DNA of 64,000 nucleotides, taken from assembly GCA_009363175.1 (NCBI GenBank), contig CP045205.1, positions 3,596,001 to 3,660,000 on the forward strand, read 5' to 3'. The position numbers and the translations under genes were made by a program. The notes beneath the pieces were generated by a model. The model did no database searches. It was not told where the DNA came from and saw nothing but the letters and a program-made list of their open reading frames with translations. The stretch comes from Citrobacter telavivensis. GTDB lineage: Bacteria; Pseudomonadota; Gammaproteobacteria; Enterobacterales; Enterobacteriaceae. Below, one piece after another: positions 34,997-43,158 of the stretch. How positions within the stretch are numbered: the first letter of the stretch is position 1; each line of letters starts with the position of its first letter.

Positions 34997-35941
34997 TTTA
35001 CGTAACGCCTGCAAGCAATGCTTCAACCGATCGTCCATCGGCGCTTCGATGCGCAATACCTCACCGGTACCTGGATGGGTGAACTTCAGCGCTGCCGCAT
35101 GCAGGAACAGACGTGATAAGCCGGTTCCCGCCAGTTGTTTATCGAACTCGCGGTCACCGTAGCGGTCGTCAAAAGCAATTGGATGCCCCGCATACTGGGT
35201 GTGAACTCGGATCTGGTGCGTACGGCCGGTCACCGGGCTACAGCGAACAAGCGTAGCAAAGGCGTAGCGCTCTTCTACTTTAAAGCGCGTTTCCGACGGT
35301 TTGCCTTCCTGATTCACCCGCACAATGCGTTCGCCGCTTTGCAGAATGTTTTTCAATAAAGGTGCCTGAACCGTTTTGACATGCGACTGCCACTGCCCGC
35401 GTACCAGAGCGAGATAATCTTTCTGCATCCCCTTTTCACGCAGTTGCTCATGCAGCGAACGCAGTGCCGATCGTTTTTTCGCCACCAACAGCACACCGGA
35501 CGTATCGCGGTCAAGGCGGTGTACCAGTTCGAGGAAACGGGCTTCCGGACGCAGGGCACGTAACCCTTCAATCACGCCAAAGCTTAACCCGCTCCCTCCA
35601 TGCACAGCGGTTCCCGACGGTTTATTCAGCACCAGTATATGGTCGTCTTCATAAAGGATGACGTCAGCCAGCGCCGCCACTTTTTGCAGATGCGGTGAAA
35701 CGGCCTCGTCTTCACGCTCAGCCACGCGCACTGGCGGAATACGCACTTCATCGCCCGCTTCCAGTTTATATTCGGGTTTGATGCGTTTTTTATTCACCCG
35801 CACTTCGCCTTTACGCAAAATGCGATAAATCATACTTTTCGGTACGCCTTTGAGCTGCGTGCGCAAAAAGTTATCAATGCGTTGCCCCGCTTCGTCAGCA
35901 GTAATAGCAACAATTCTTACGGATGGAGTCTCTGTTTTCAT
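34988..35941 (-). CDS. rluC: RluC, 23S rRNA pseudouridine(955/2504/2580) synthase
   Basis: Isomerises three uridines in 23S rRNA. I start at MKTETPSVRIVAITADEAGQ, giving 317 residues (319 in E. coli); upstream in-frame codons are not conserved. An N-terminal S4 RNA-binding domain covers about 20-85, followed by the RluA-family catalytic domain with HRLDRDTSG holding catalytic Asp144 and RTHQIRVHTQYAGHPI. The last residues differ from E. coli because a REP element overlaps the stop codon. It is divergent from rne. Confidence 0.96.
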   Translation of the reverse strand: MKTETPSVRIVAITADEAGQRIDNFLRTQLKGVPKSMIYRILRKGEVRVNKKRIKPEYKLEAGDEVRIPPVRVAEREDEAVSPHLQKVAALADVILYEDDHILVLNKPSGTAVHGGSGLSFGVIEGLRALRPEARFLELVHRLDRDTSGVLLVAKKRSALRSLHEQLREKGMQKDYLALVRGQWQSHVKTVQAPLLKNILQSGERIVRVNQEGKPSETRFKVEERYAFATLVRCSPVTGRTHQIRVHTQYAGHPIAFDDRYGDREFDKQLAGTGLSRLFLHAAALKFTHPGTGEVLRIEAPMDDRLKHCLQALRKPA

Positions 35942-36116
35942 GGGGGCCGATTCTAAATAGCCATAAGGATTAGCGCCACTCATTTTTCTATGCTTATATT
36001 TATCTTTATCCTTCGTCACTCACGTGCTTCATGACTGATTTGGTGGTTATTAAACCAATCACCGCGCAGAAGTGAAAAAACTGTGAGTAAGCGGGTGATA
36101 AATGGTAAAAGTCATC

Positions 36117-36146
36117 TTGCTATAACAAGGTTAGCAGTGGAATAAT
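36117..36146 (+). promoter_or_regulatory. rne promoter P1 (predicted)
   Basis: TTGCTA (36117-36122), 18 bases, then AATAAT (36141-36146). A start near 36153 would give a leader of about 361 bases, the length known for E. coli rne. Confidence 0.65.
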
Positions 36147-36152
36147 GTCACC

Positions 36153-36513
36153 GCTTCCGTGCTGAATCTTGTTAAAACAAGGAATTTTACGGAAAGACCC
36201 ATTTTGTCCGAACGATCATCCACGCAGCAATGGCGTAAGACGTATTGATCTTTCAGACAGTTAGCGGGCTGCGGGTTGCAGTCCTTACCGGTAGATCGGA
36301 TCTTCTCTGGAGAGTAATACCCAGGCGGTTCCCCTGATAATTGCGCTGCGTTTCCGTATGAAACGCAGGCAACCGACACTCTGCGCCTCTTTGAGCTGAC
36401 GATAACCGTGAGGTTGGCGACGCGAATAGACACGAGGCCATCGGTTCACACCCGGAAAGGCAATACTCTGCCCGCAGCTTAGTCGTCAATGTAAGAATAA
36501 TGAGTAAGTTACG
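36153..36513 (+). promoter_or_regulatory. rne 5' leader, autoregulatory
   Basis: In E. coli RNase E cleaves hairpins in its own 361-base 5' UTR to control its mRNA level. The corresponding segment is present here, rich in inverted stretches (for example TTGTTAAAACAAGG and GAAACGCAGGCAACC), and leads to AATAATGAGTAAGTTACGATG at the start. Assignment is by position and recalled similarity. Confidence 0.7.
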
Positions 36514-39500
36514 ATGAAAAGAATGTTAATCAACGCAACTCAGCAGGAAGAGTTGCGTGTTGCCCTTGTAGATGGGCAGCGTCTGTACGACCTGGATATT
36601 GAAAGTCCTGGACATGAACAGAAAAAAGCGAACATCTATAAAGGCAAAATCACCCGTATCGAACCGAGTCTGGAAGCAGCTTTTGTTGATTACGGCGCTG
36701 AACGTCACGGTTTCCTCCCGTTAAAAGAAATTGCCCGCGAATATTTCCCCGCCAATTACAACGCTCATGGTCGTCCAAACATCAAAGATGTGCTGCGCGA
36801 AGGCCAGGAAGTTATCGTTCAGATTGATAAAGAAGAACGCGGCAATAAAGGCGCTGCGCTGACCACCTTTATCAGCCTGGCGGGCAGCTATCTGGTTCTG
36901 ATGCCAAACAACCCGCGCGCGGGTGGCATCTCTCGCCGCATCGAAGGCGACGACCGTACGGAACTGAAAGAAGCGCTGGCAAGCCTTGAACTGCCTGATG
37001 GCATGGGTCTTATCGTGCGCACCGCGGGCGTCGGCAAATCTGCCGACGCGCTGCAGTGGGACTTAAGCTTCCGTCTGAAACACTGGGAAGCCATTCAGAA
37101 AGCGGCTGAAAGCCGCCCTGCTCCGTTCCTGATCCACCAGGAGAGCAACGTGATTGTTCGCGCCTTCCGCGACTATCTGCGTCAGGATATCGGTGAAATC
37201 CTCATCGATAACCCGAAAGTGCTCGAACTGGCGCGCCAGCATATTGCGGCGTTGGGTCGTCCCGATTTCAGCAGCAAAATTAAGCTCTACACCGGTGAAA
37301 TCCCGCTGTTCAGCCACTATCAGATTGAGTCGCAGATTGAGTCCGCCTTCCAGCGTGAAGTGCGCCTGCCTTCCGGCGGCTCCATTGTTATCGACAGCAC
37401 TGAAGCGTTAACCGCCATCGACATCAACTCCGCTCGCGCAACCCGCGGCGGCGATATCGAAGAAACCGCGTTTAACACTAACCTGGAAGCAGCCGATGAG
37501 ATCGCTCGTCAGTTGCGTCTGCGCGACCTCGGCGGTCTGATTGTTATCGACTTCATCGACATGACCCCGGTACGCCATCAGCGTGCGGTGGAAAATCGTC
37601 TGCGTGAAGCCGTTCGTCAGGATCGTGCACGTATTCAGATAAGCCATATTTCTCGCTTCGGCCTGCTGGAGATGTCCCGTCAGCGCCTGAGCCCGTCGCT
37701 GGGCGAGTCCAGCCATCACGTTTGCCCGCGCTGTAGCGGCACCGGCACCGTGCGTGATAACGAGTCGCTGTCCCTGTCTATTCTGCGTCTGATTGAAGAA
37801 GAAGCGCTGAAAGAGAATACCCAGGAAGTCCACGCGATTGTGCCTGTACCGATTGCCTCTTATCTGCTCAATGAAAAGCGTACAGCCGTTAATGCGATTG
37901 AAACCCGTCAGGATGGCGTGCGCTGTGTGATCGTGCCAAACGATCAGATGGAAACGCCACATTACTCCGTGCTGCGCGTGCGTAAAGGCGAAGAGACGCC
38001 GACCCTGAGCTACATGCTGCCGAAGCTGCATGAAGAAGCGATGGCGTTACCGTCTGAAGAAGAGTTCGCTGAACGTAAACGTCCGGAACAACCCGCCCTC
38101 GCCACTTTTGCGATGCCGGAAGTTCCGCCTGAACCAACGCCTGCCGAACCGGTAGTGAAAGCCGCTGCGCCGAAGGCCGTCGTTGCGCCAGCAGCGCCTG
38201 CTGAACCGGGACTGTTGAGCCGTTTCTTTGGTGCGCTGAAATCGCTGTTCAGCGGTAGCGAAGAAGCGAAACCCGCCGAGCAGCCTGCACCGACCGTCGC
38301 AGAGAAGCCGGAACGTCAGCAGGATCGCCGTAAGCGTCAGAACAACCGCCGCGACCGCAACGATCGCAGTGAACGTCGTGACAGCCGTGATAACCGCGAT
38401 AATCGTGGCGAACGTTCAGAGAGCGGTGAAAACCGCGACGAAAACCGCCGCAATCGCCGCAACGCGCAGCAGAATACCGAGACCCGCGATAACCGTCAGC
38501 CGTCTACCGACGCCGCGGATAAAGTGAAGTCCGGTGATGAGCAGCAGCAACCGCGTCGCGAACGCAACCGCCGTCGCAGCGAAGACAAACGTCAGGCTCA
38601 GCAAGAAGTGAAAGCGCTGAATCTTGACGAACAGCAGACCCCGGAGACAGAACAGGAAGAGCGCGTTCGTCAGCCTCAGACGCGCCGTAAACAGCGTCAA
38701 CTGAGCCAGAAAGTGCGTTACACCAGCAATGCATCTGAAGCTGAAGTGGTGGAAACCGCCGCAGAAGAGAACGTTACCGCACCGGTCGTAGAACAAACTG
38801 CGCCGACGCAAAGCACTGAACTGGTGAAAGTACCATTGCCTGTTGTGACAGAAGTTGCCTCTGAGCAGGATGACAACGGTGAAGCACGTGATAACGCCGG
38901 TATGCCGCGTCGTTCCCGTCGTTCCCCACGCCATCTGCGCGTGAGCGGTCAGCGTCGTCGTCGTTACCGTGATGAGCGTTACCCGCTGCAGTCACCGATG
39001 CCGTTGACGGTTGCTTGCGCTTCTCCGGAAATGGCGTCCGGCAAAGTGTGGATCCGCTATCCGGTAGCACGTCCTCAGGACGCGCAGCCAGAAGCACAGG
39101 AAATCGAACAGGTGCAGGCACAACCCGTTGTGTCCGAACCGCAAGCGGTAGCTGCTGTCGTTGAAACCGTTGCCGCGGTCGAACCGACTGTTGAAACGGT
39201 GGTTGAAACGATAGCAACAGAAGCACCGGTTCAGGCTGAAGCGGTGGTTGAGACCTCGCATCCGGAAGTGATTGCCGCCCCGGTTGTTGAGCAACCGCAG
39301 GTGATTACCGACGCCGATGTCCCGGTCGCCGAAGAGGTTGCCGCTCAGGCAGAACCGGTCGCTGAAGCTCAGGAGACCGCTTCGGAGGTTGAAGAGACGT
39401 CTGAAATCGTCGCGGTAGAACCCGAAACGGTGGTGGAAGAAACTGACGTTGTGGCGGTTGAACCTGTCGCCGTTGAACCTGTTGCCGTTGAACCTGAAGT

Positions 39501-39828
39501 AGTTACAGAGCCTGAAGTGGTCGCCGAACCGATTGAAGCACCTGTGGTCGTTGAAGCGCCAACAATGCCTGCACCGGTCGCCGAAACCGTTGACGTTACA
39601 CCGGTCACTGAAATCGCGACACCAATAGCAGCAGAAACTGTTGCTGAACATAGCCATGCAACCGCACCGATGACCCGCGCACCTGCGCCGGAATACGTGC
39701 CGGAAGCGTCGCGCCACAGTGACTGGCAGCGCCCTGCTTTCGCCTTTGATGGCAAAGGTGCCGCAGGCGGTCACAGCGCAACGCATCATGCGTCCGCCGG
39801 ACCGACCCGTCCTCAACCTGTCGAGTAA
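36514..39828 (+). CDS. rne: RNase E, endoribonuclease and degradosome scaffold
   Basis: Essential endonuclease for mRNA decay and rRNA/tRNA processing. The first ~530 residues are nearly E. coli-identical: S1 domain about 39-119, DNase I-like domain with Asp303 and Asp346, Zn-link Cys404/Cys407 in HVCPRCSGTG. The membrane helix LLSRFFGALKSLFSG lies at about 567-581, an Arg-rich RNA-binding region at about 600-700, the second Arg-rich region RRSRRSPRHLRVSGQRRRRY with an adjacent enolase site (SPMPLTVACASPEMASGKVW), and a C-terminal PNPase-binding tail. At 1104 residues it exceeds E. coli's 1061; the extra length is in the acidic Val/Glu/Pro linker, including three VAVEP copies. Confidence 0.98.
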   Translation: MKRMLINATQQEELRVALVDGQRLYDLDIESPGHEQKKANIYKGKITRIEPSLEAAFVDYGAERHGFLPLKEIAREYFPANYNAHGRPNIKDVLREGQEVIVQIDKEERGNKGAALTTFISLAGSYLVLMPNNPRAGGISRRIEGDDRTELKEALASLELPDGMGLIVRTAGVGKSADALQWDLSFRLKHWEAIQKAAESRPAPFLIHQESNVIVRAFRDYLRQDIGEILIDNPKVLELARQHIAALGRPDFSSKIKLYTGEIPLFSHYQIESQIESAFQREVRLPSGGSIVIDSTEALTAIDINSARATRGGDIEETAFNTNLEAADEIARQLRLRDLGGLIVIDFIDMTPVRHQRAVENRLREAVRQDRARIQISHISRFGLLEMSRQRLSPSLGESSHHVCPRCSGTGTVRDNESLSLSILRLIEEEALKENTQEVHAIVPVPIASYLLNEKRTAVNAIETRQDGVRCVIVPNDQMETPHYSVLRVRKGEETPTLSYMLPKLHEEAMALPSEEEFAERKRPEQPALATFAMPEVPPEPTPAEPVVKAAAPKAVVAPAAPAEPGLLSRFFGALKSLFSGSEEAKPAEQPAPTVAEKPERQQDRRKRQNNRRDRNDRSERRDSRDNRDNRGERSESGENRDENRRNRRNAQQNTETRDNRQPSTDAADKVKSGDEQQQPRRERNRRRSEDKRQAQQEVKALNLDEQQTPETEQEERVRQPQTRRKQRQLSQKVRYTSNASEAEVVETAAEENVTAPVVEQTAPTQSTELVKVPLPVVTEVASEQDDNGEARDNAGMPRRSRRSPRHLRVSGQRRRRYRDERYPLQSPMPLTVACASPEMASGKVWIRYPVARPQDAQPEAQEIEQVQAQPVVSEPQAVAAVVETVAAVEPTVETVVETIATEAPVQAEAVVETSHPEVIAAPVVEQPQVITDADVPVAEEVAAQAEPVAEAQETASEVEETSEIVAVEPETVVEETDVVAVEPVAVEPVAVEPEVVTEPEVVAEPIEAPVVVEAPTMPAPVAETVDVTPVTEIATPIAAETVAEHSHATAPMTRAPAPEYVPEASRHSDWQRPAFAFDGKGAAGGHSATHHASAGPTRPQPVE
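39451..39495 (+). repeat. Three 15-bp tandem repeats within rne
   Basis: GTGGCGGTTGAACCT, GTCGCCGTTGAACCT and GTTGCCGTTGAACCT lie head to tail in frame, encoding VAVEP three times in the acidic linker before the PNPase-binding tail. Confidence 0.85.
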
Positions 39829-39841
39829 AATCGATAGCGTA

Positions 39842-39868
39842 AAAAGCCGACCTCCGGGTCGGCTTTTT
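39842..39868. terminator. Intrinsic terminator of rne, shared with the convergent LysR gene
   Basis: AAAAGCCGACC and GGTCGGCTTTTT form an 11-bp stem with a TCCG loop. It is symmetric enough to work both ways; the LysR stop codon begins at its right edge. Confidence 0.9.
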
Positions 39869-40803
39869 TATTCCACTTCCGGTCGCCGCATTCCTGCCAG
39901 TTCCGGCATCACCTTTTTCATCAATTCCAGAAACTTACGCAGACGAGTGGGATAATAACGCGCCCACGGATAGACCAGATGCACCGGCAAAGGTGCGGCC
40001 TGCCAGTCAGGCACTAATTCGACGAGTCGCCCTTGCGCGATATCTTCTGTCACCGTCCAGCTTGACACCACTACCACGCCTAACCCCGCCAGCGCGGCAT
40101 TGCGCGCTACGTAGATACTGTCGGTACTCAGTCGCGGCGTAATCGGAAAGGTCACCGGTTCCCGGCGGTATTGATGGGTGAGCGAAACATTGTGCTGGTA
40201 GAACGTATTGACGGCAATCCAGGGCAGTGACGATAGCTGTTCCGGCACAGCAATGGTATCAAACTGCGCCAGCAGCGCAGGTGCTGCGACCACGCTACGC
40301 GGTACTTCCGCTAACAGCACAGAAACGGTCGCCGGATCGACCTCCGCACCGACGCGGACCGCACAGTCGATATTGTCACTGAGAAAATCGACCGTCTTGT
40401 CATTGAGCATCCACTCCACCGACAGATTGGGATAGCGCGCTAAAAAACGCAGTAACGGCGTGAGGAGCTGTTGCTGACCAAAGGCATGCGGTGCCCGTAC
40501 CCGCAGCATCCCGACGGGTTCGTCTTCCGTCACGTTGAGACCGTCTTCCAGCGCCAGCCAGGCATCAATAATATGTTTGGCATGCTGATACCCGCGCTCA
40601 CCGTCGTCAGTCAGTTTCATGGCGTGTGTAGTGCGTAATACCAGCTTTACCCCCAGCATCGCCTCCAGCGACTGTAACCGTCGGCTGATCGTCGCCTGGG
40701 TGGTGTTTAGCTGTCGGGCAGCCGCTGACAGCGAACCGGCCTCCACAATGCGCACAAACGTCCGCATCAGTTCCACCCTGTCTATACGTTCATTCTTTAT
40801 CAT
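39868..40803 (-). CDS. LysR-family transcriptional regulator, divergent from an MFS transporter
   Basis: A 311-residue LysR-type regulator. The N-terminal winged helix-turn-helix is clear in LMRTFVRIVEAGSLSAAARQ and TTQATISRRLQSLEAMLGV; the effector-binding domain starts near residue 95 (VGMLRVRAPHAFGQQQLLTP) and belongs to the CrgA-like subgroup. I start at MIKNERIDRVELM; an ATG five codons upstream (40818) is equally possible, and neither has a strong ribosome site. It is not in E. coli between rne and flgL. It probably controls the divergent transporter 110 bases away. The inducer is unknown. Confidence 0.88.
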   Translation of the reverse strand: MIKNERIDRVELMRTFVRIVEAGSLSAAARQLNTTQATISRRLQSLEAMLGVKLVLRTTHAMKLTDDGERGYQHAKHIIDAWLALEDGLNVTEDEPVGMLRVRAPHAFGQQQLLTPLLRFLARYPNLSVEWMLNDKTVDFLSDNIDCAVRVGAEVDPATVSVLLAEVPRSVVAAPALLAQFDTIAVPEQLSSLPWIAVNTFYQHNVSLTHQYRREPVTFPITPRLSTDSIYVARNAALAGLGVVVVSSWTVTEDIAQGRLVELVPDWQAAPLPVHLVYPWARYYPTRLRKFLELMKKVMPELAGMRRPEVE

Positions 40804-40913
40804 TATCTGAATGCTCATACACTTTACGTATAACGGTTTTACCACTTCGCTGGCTACCAGGCCACCGCTGTTCAGAGAAAAATAGCCCCACACCTGTGAT
40901 TGAGGATTTTGAA

Positions 40914-42107
40914 ATGAACACACCGTCTCGTTGGCTCATCTTTGTTCTGGCGCTGGGCGCGGGTTTTAGCGTTGCCGCCATCTACTATGCGCAACCGTTA
41001 TTGCCGTTAATGGGGGCCGATTTGGCACTCAGCATCACCGGTATGGGTCTGGTACCCACGTTAACGCAGGCTGGCTATGCGTTGGGGATCCTGTTTTTGT
41101 TGCCGCTTGGCGACCGCTACGATCGACGGACGCTTATCCTGGCGAAAAGTGCGGCACTCGCCCTGCTCTTGCTGGCCTGTAGCGTCACCGGGCAGTTGCA
41201 TTCCCTGCTGACGGTAAGCCTTTTGCTGGGGATGGCCGCCACGATGGCGCAGGATATCGTCCCGGCAGCGGCCATTCTGGCCCCCGAAGGTAAGCAGGGA
41301 AAAACGGTAGGAACGGTGATGACCGGCCTGCTGCTGGGTATTTTGTTGTCACGTACCGTGAGCGGTCTGGTCGGGGAAGCCTTTGGCTGGCGAGAAATGT
41401 ATCAACTCGCGGCGCTGAGTATTGCGCTGGTGGGCGTGCTGCTATGGAAAGTCCTGCCCCCGTTCGCCGCCCACTCCACGCTGCGCTACCCCGCGCTGAT
41501 GGTGAGCCTGGCGCAACTATGGCGTCGCTATCCGGCACTGCGTCGTGCCGCCCTGGCTCAGGGTTTTCTGTCCGTTGCGTTCAGCGCGTTCTGGTCAACG
41601 TTGGCCGTAATGCTCGCCGAACATTATCGGATGGGCAGCGCCGCCGCAGGCGCATTTGGTATCGCCGGGGCCACCGGGGCGCTGGCTGCACCGCTGGCAG
41701 GCCATCTGGCGGATAACGTCGGGGCAGAAAAAGTAACACAACTGGGAGCATTACTAGTGACCGTCTCTTTTGCGCTGATGTTCCTGCTACCCACTTTACC
41801 CGTGCACGGTCAGTGGTTGCTCATTGCGCTCTCCGCCGTCGGGTTTGACCTGGGACTGCAATCGAGCCTAGTGGCACACCAGAACCTGGTGTATAGCCTG
41901 GAGCCACAGGCCCGGGGCCGCCTGAACGCGTTGCTGTTCAGCATTGTGTTTATCGGTATGGCGTTAGGTTCCGTGCTCGGCAGTCAGGTGTATGCGCTGG
42001 CGAACTGGCAAGGTGTCGTCACCCTGGCCACGCTCAGTGGCGCCATTGCGCTGGTCATCAGACTGGCGGGGAAGCGGTCATCTGCCCATCTGCGCGTTAG
42101 CGTATAA
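40914..42107 (+). CDS. MFS transporter, putative efflux permease
   Basis: A 397-residue major facilitator protein with about 12 membrane segments. Motif A is present as LPLGDRYDRRTL after the second segment, and the opening FVLALGAGFSVAAIYYAQPLLPLMG is typical of DHA1-type drug or metabolite exporters. I start at MNTPSRWLIF, which has TGAGGA eight bases upstream; six in-frame codons before it are not needed. It diverges from a LysR gene, a standard arrangement for an inducible exporter, and converges on the flgKL terminator. The substrate cannot be deduced. Confidence 0.88.
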   Translation: MNTPSRWLIFVLALGAGFSVAAIYYAQPLLPLMGADLALSITGMGLVPTLTQAGYALGILFLLPLGDRYDRRTLILAKSAALALLLLACSVTGQLHSLLTVSLLLGMAATMAQDIVPAAAILAPEGKQGKTVGTVMTGLLLGILLSRTVSGLVGEAFGWREMYQLAALSIALVGVLLWKVLPPFAAHSTLRYPALMVSLAQLWRRYPALRRAALAQGFLSVAFSAFWSTLAVMLAEHYRMGSAAAGAFGIAGATGALAAPLAGHLADNVGAEKVTQLGALLVTVSFALMFLLPTLPVHGQWLLIALSAVGFDLGLQSSLVAHQNLVYSLEPQARGRLNALLFSIVFIGMALGSVLGSQVYALANWQGVVTLATLSGAIALVIRLAGKRSSAHLRVSV

Positions 42108-42111
42108 CCGG

Positions 42112-42195
42112 CAAAAAAATGCCCGCTCCGGGGTGAGTTGGAGCGGGCAGACAAAACATACCCAGTTTCATGATATGTTTCAAATCGGTATTAAC
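42112..42195 (-). ncRNA. flgO: FlgO-like small RNA from the flgL 3' UTR
   Basis: In E. coli the 3' UTR of flgL is processed into the Hfq-bound, sigma-28-dependent RNA FlgO. Here about 40 bases separate the flgL stop from a strong terminator, including a CATATCATGAAACTGGG stretch, giving an RNA of similar size. Identity is inferred from locus, length and terminator, not from a checked alignment. Confidence 0.45.
42113..42148 (-). terminator. Intrinsic terminator of flgKL
   Basis: GCCCGCTCC (42121-42129) and GGAGCGGGC (42140-42148) make a perfect 9-bp stem; on the minus strand A then seven T follow. It lies directly after the MFS stop codon and serves the flagellar operon. Confidence 0.9.
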
Positions 42196-43144
42196 GGTTG
42201 AGCTGGAACAGCGACATCCCCTGCATATCGGTAAAGGCTTTATAAGATGCCTGAAGCGCCGCCTGCTGCATGACATACGACGAAATCGCCGCGTTCCAGT
42301 CCACATCCACCAGATTACTCATCTGCTGCGTTTGCCCTAATGCGCGATCGGTACCCAGCGAGTCCAGTGAACTCAACTCACTCAGTTGGGTACCCAGTTC
42401 CGCACGCACGCTCAGTACGTTGTTGAGTGAGTTCTTCAGGCCACGGTTGGTTTTATCAATCACCGCTTTCGCCTGCTCTTTCAGCGTTGCATCATCACCC
42501 ACCGGCGATTTCAGTGACTCAATCGCCGAATCCAGCATTTTAAACAGGCTAGTTTCGGACGTCCCGTTGTTGGGTTCCGGAACCGCATTACTGGTGATGG
42601 TGTCGAAAATTTTATTGCCGGTGTGGCCGATGATCATCGTGCGGGAAGCATCGACCTGTTGAGTGATGCTATCTGTACCGCCGCTGTAGGTGCCGTCAGC
42701 CTGAGCAAACGGCGCCGTTTCCGTTTTATAACCGGCAAAAATATAGCGCCCGTTACCGTCGGTGCTGTTTGCCAGGTTCATCAACTGATCGCGGATCCCC
42801 TGCAAGTCAGTTGCCAGCGAGGCGCGGTCATCGTCGCTTAACGTCCCGTTACCGGCACTGACGATTTTTTCCTGCGCGCTCTGTATCGCCGTCGTCACCT
42901 GGCTCAGTACGTTCTCTTCCAGCGAAACCTTCTGCGTGGCGAAGGTTCGCGCCAGGGCGAACTGGCTGTTCTCCGCCTGCGCCTGTGACAGCACCACGGC
43001 CTGCGAGGCGGCGATAGGATCGTCAGACGGATTGATCACCCGCTTCCCCGTCGACATCTGCTCACCGTACTTCATCCATTCTGCCTGGGAATTGGTAATA
43101 CCGCGCATGTTCTGCTGATACATCATTTGGGTACTGATACGCAT
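42191..43144 (-). CDS. flgL: FlgL, hook-filament junction protein (HAP3)
   Basis: Connects the hook, through FlgK, to the flagellin filament. The 317 residues equal Salmonella FlgL. Flagellin-like N-terminus MRISTQMMYQQNMRGI and C-terminus YKAFTDMQGMSLFQLNR form the coiled-coil D0/D1. It lies 14 bases after flgK and is transcribed with it as a late (FliA) unit, with additional read-through from upstream flg genes. FlgN is its secretion chaperone. Confidence 0.97.
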   Translation of the reverse strand: MRISTQMMYQQNMRGITNSQAEWMKYGEQMSTGKRVINPSDDPIAASQAVVLSQAQAENSQFALARTFATQKVSLEENVLSQVTTAIQSAQEKIVSAGNGTLSDDDRASLATDLQGIRDQLMNLANSTDGNGRYIFAGYKTETAPFAQADGTYSGGTDSITQQVDASRTMIIGHTGNKIFDTITSNAVPEPNNGTSETSLFKMLDSAIESLKSPVGDDATLKEQAKAVIDKTNRGLKNSLNNVLSVRAELGTQLSELSSLDSLGTDRALGQTQQMSNLVDVDWNAAISSYVMQQAALQASYKAFTDMQGMSLFQLNR

Positions 43145-43158
43145 CGTTTCCTGCTCCC

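Larger units (their letters stand above)
36020..36513. other. rluC-rne intergenic region including the rne leader
   Basis: About 490 bases hold the divergent rluC promoter, the rne promoter near 36117-36146 and the long structured rne leader. A 100-codon reading frame on the minus strand (36131-36433) is open here but is treated as doubtful. Confidence 0.6.

Noticed and set aside
39868..42107. LysR-MFS insertion as a mobile element or genomic island
   Set aside because: No flanking tRNA, direct repeats, integrase or transposase are visible; it is a two-gene insertion by an unidentified route.
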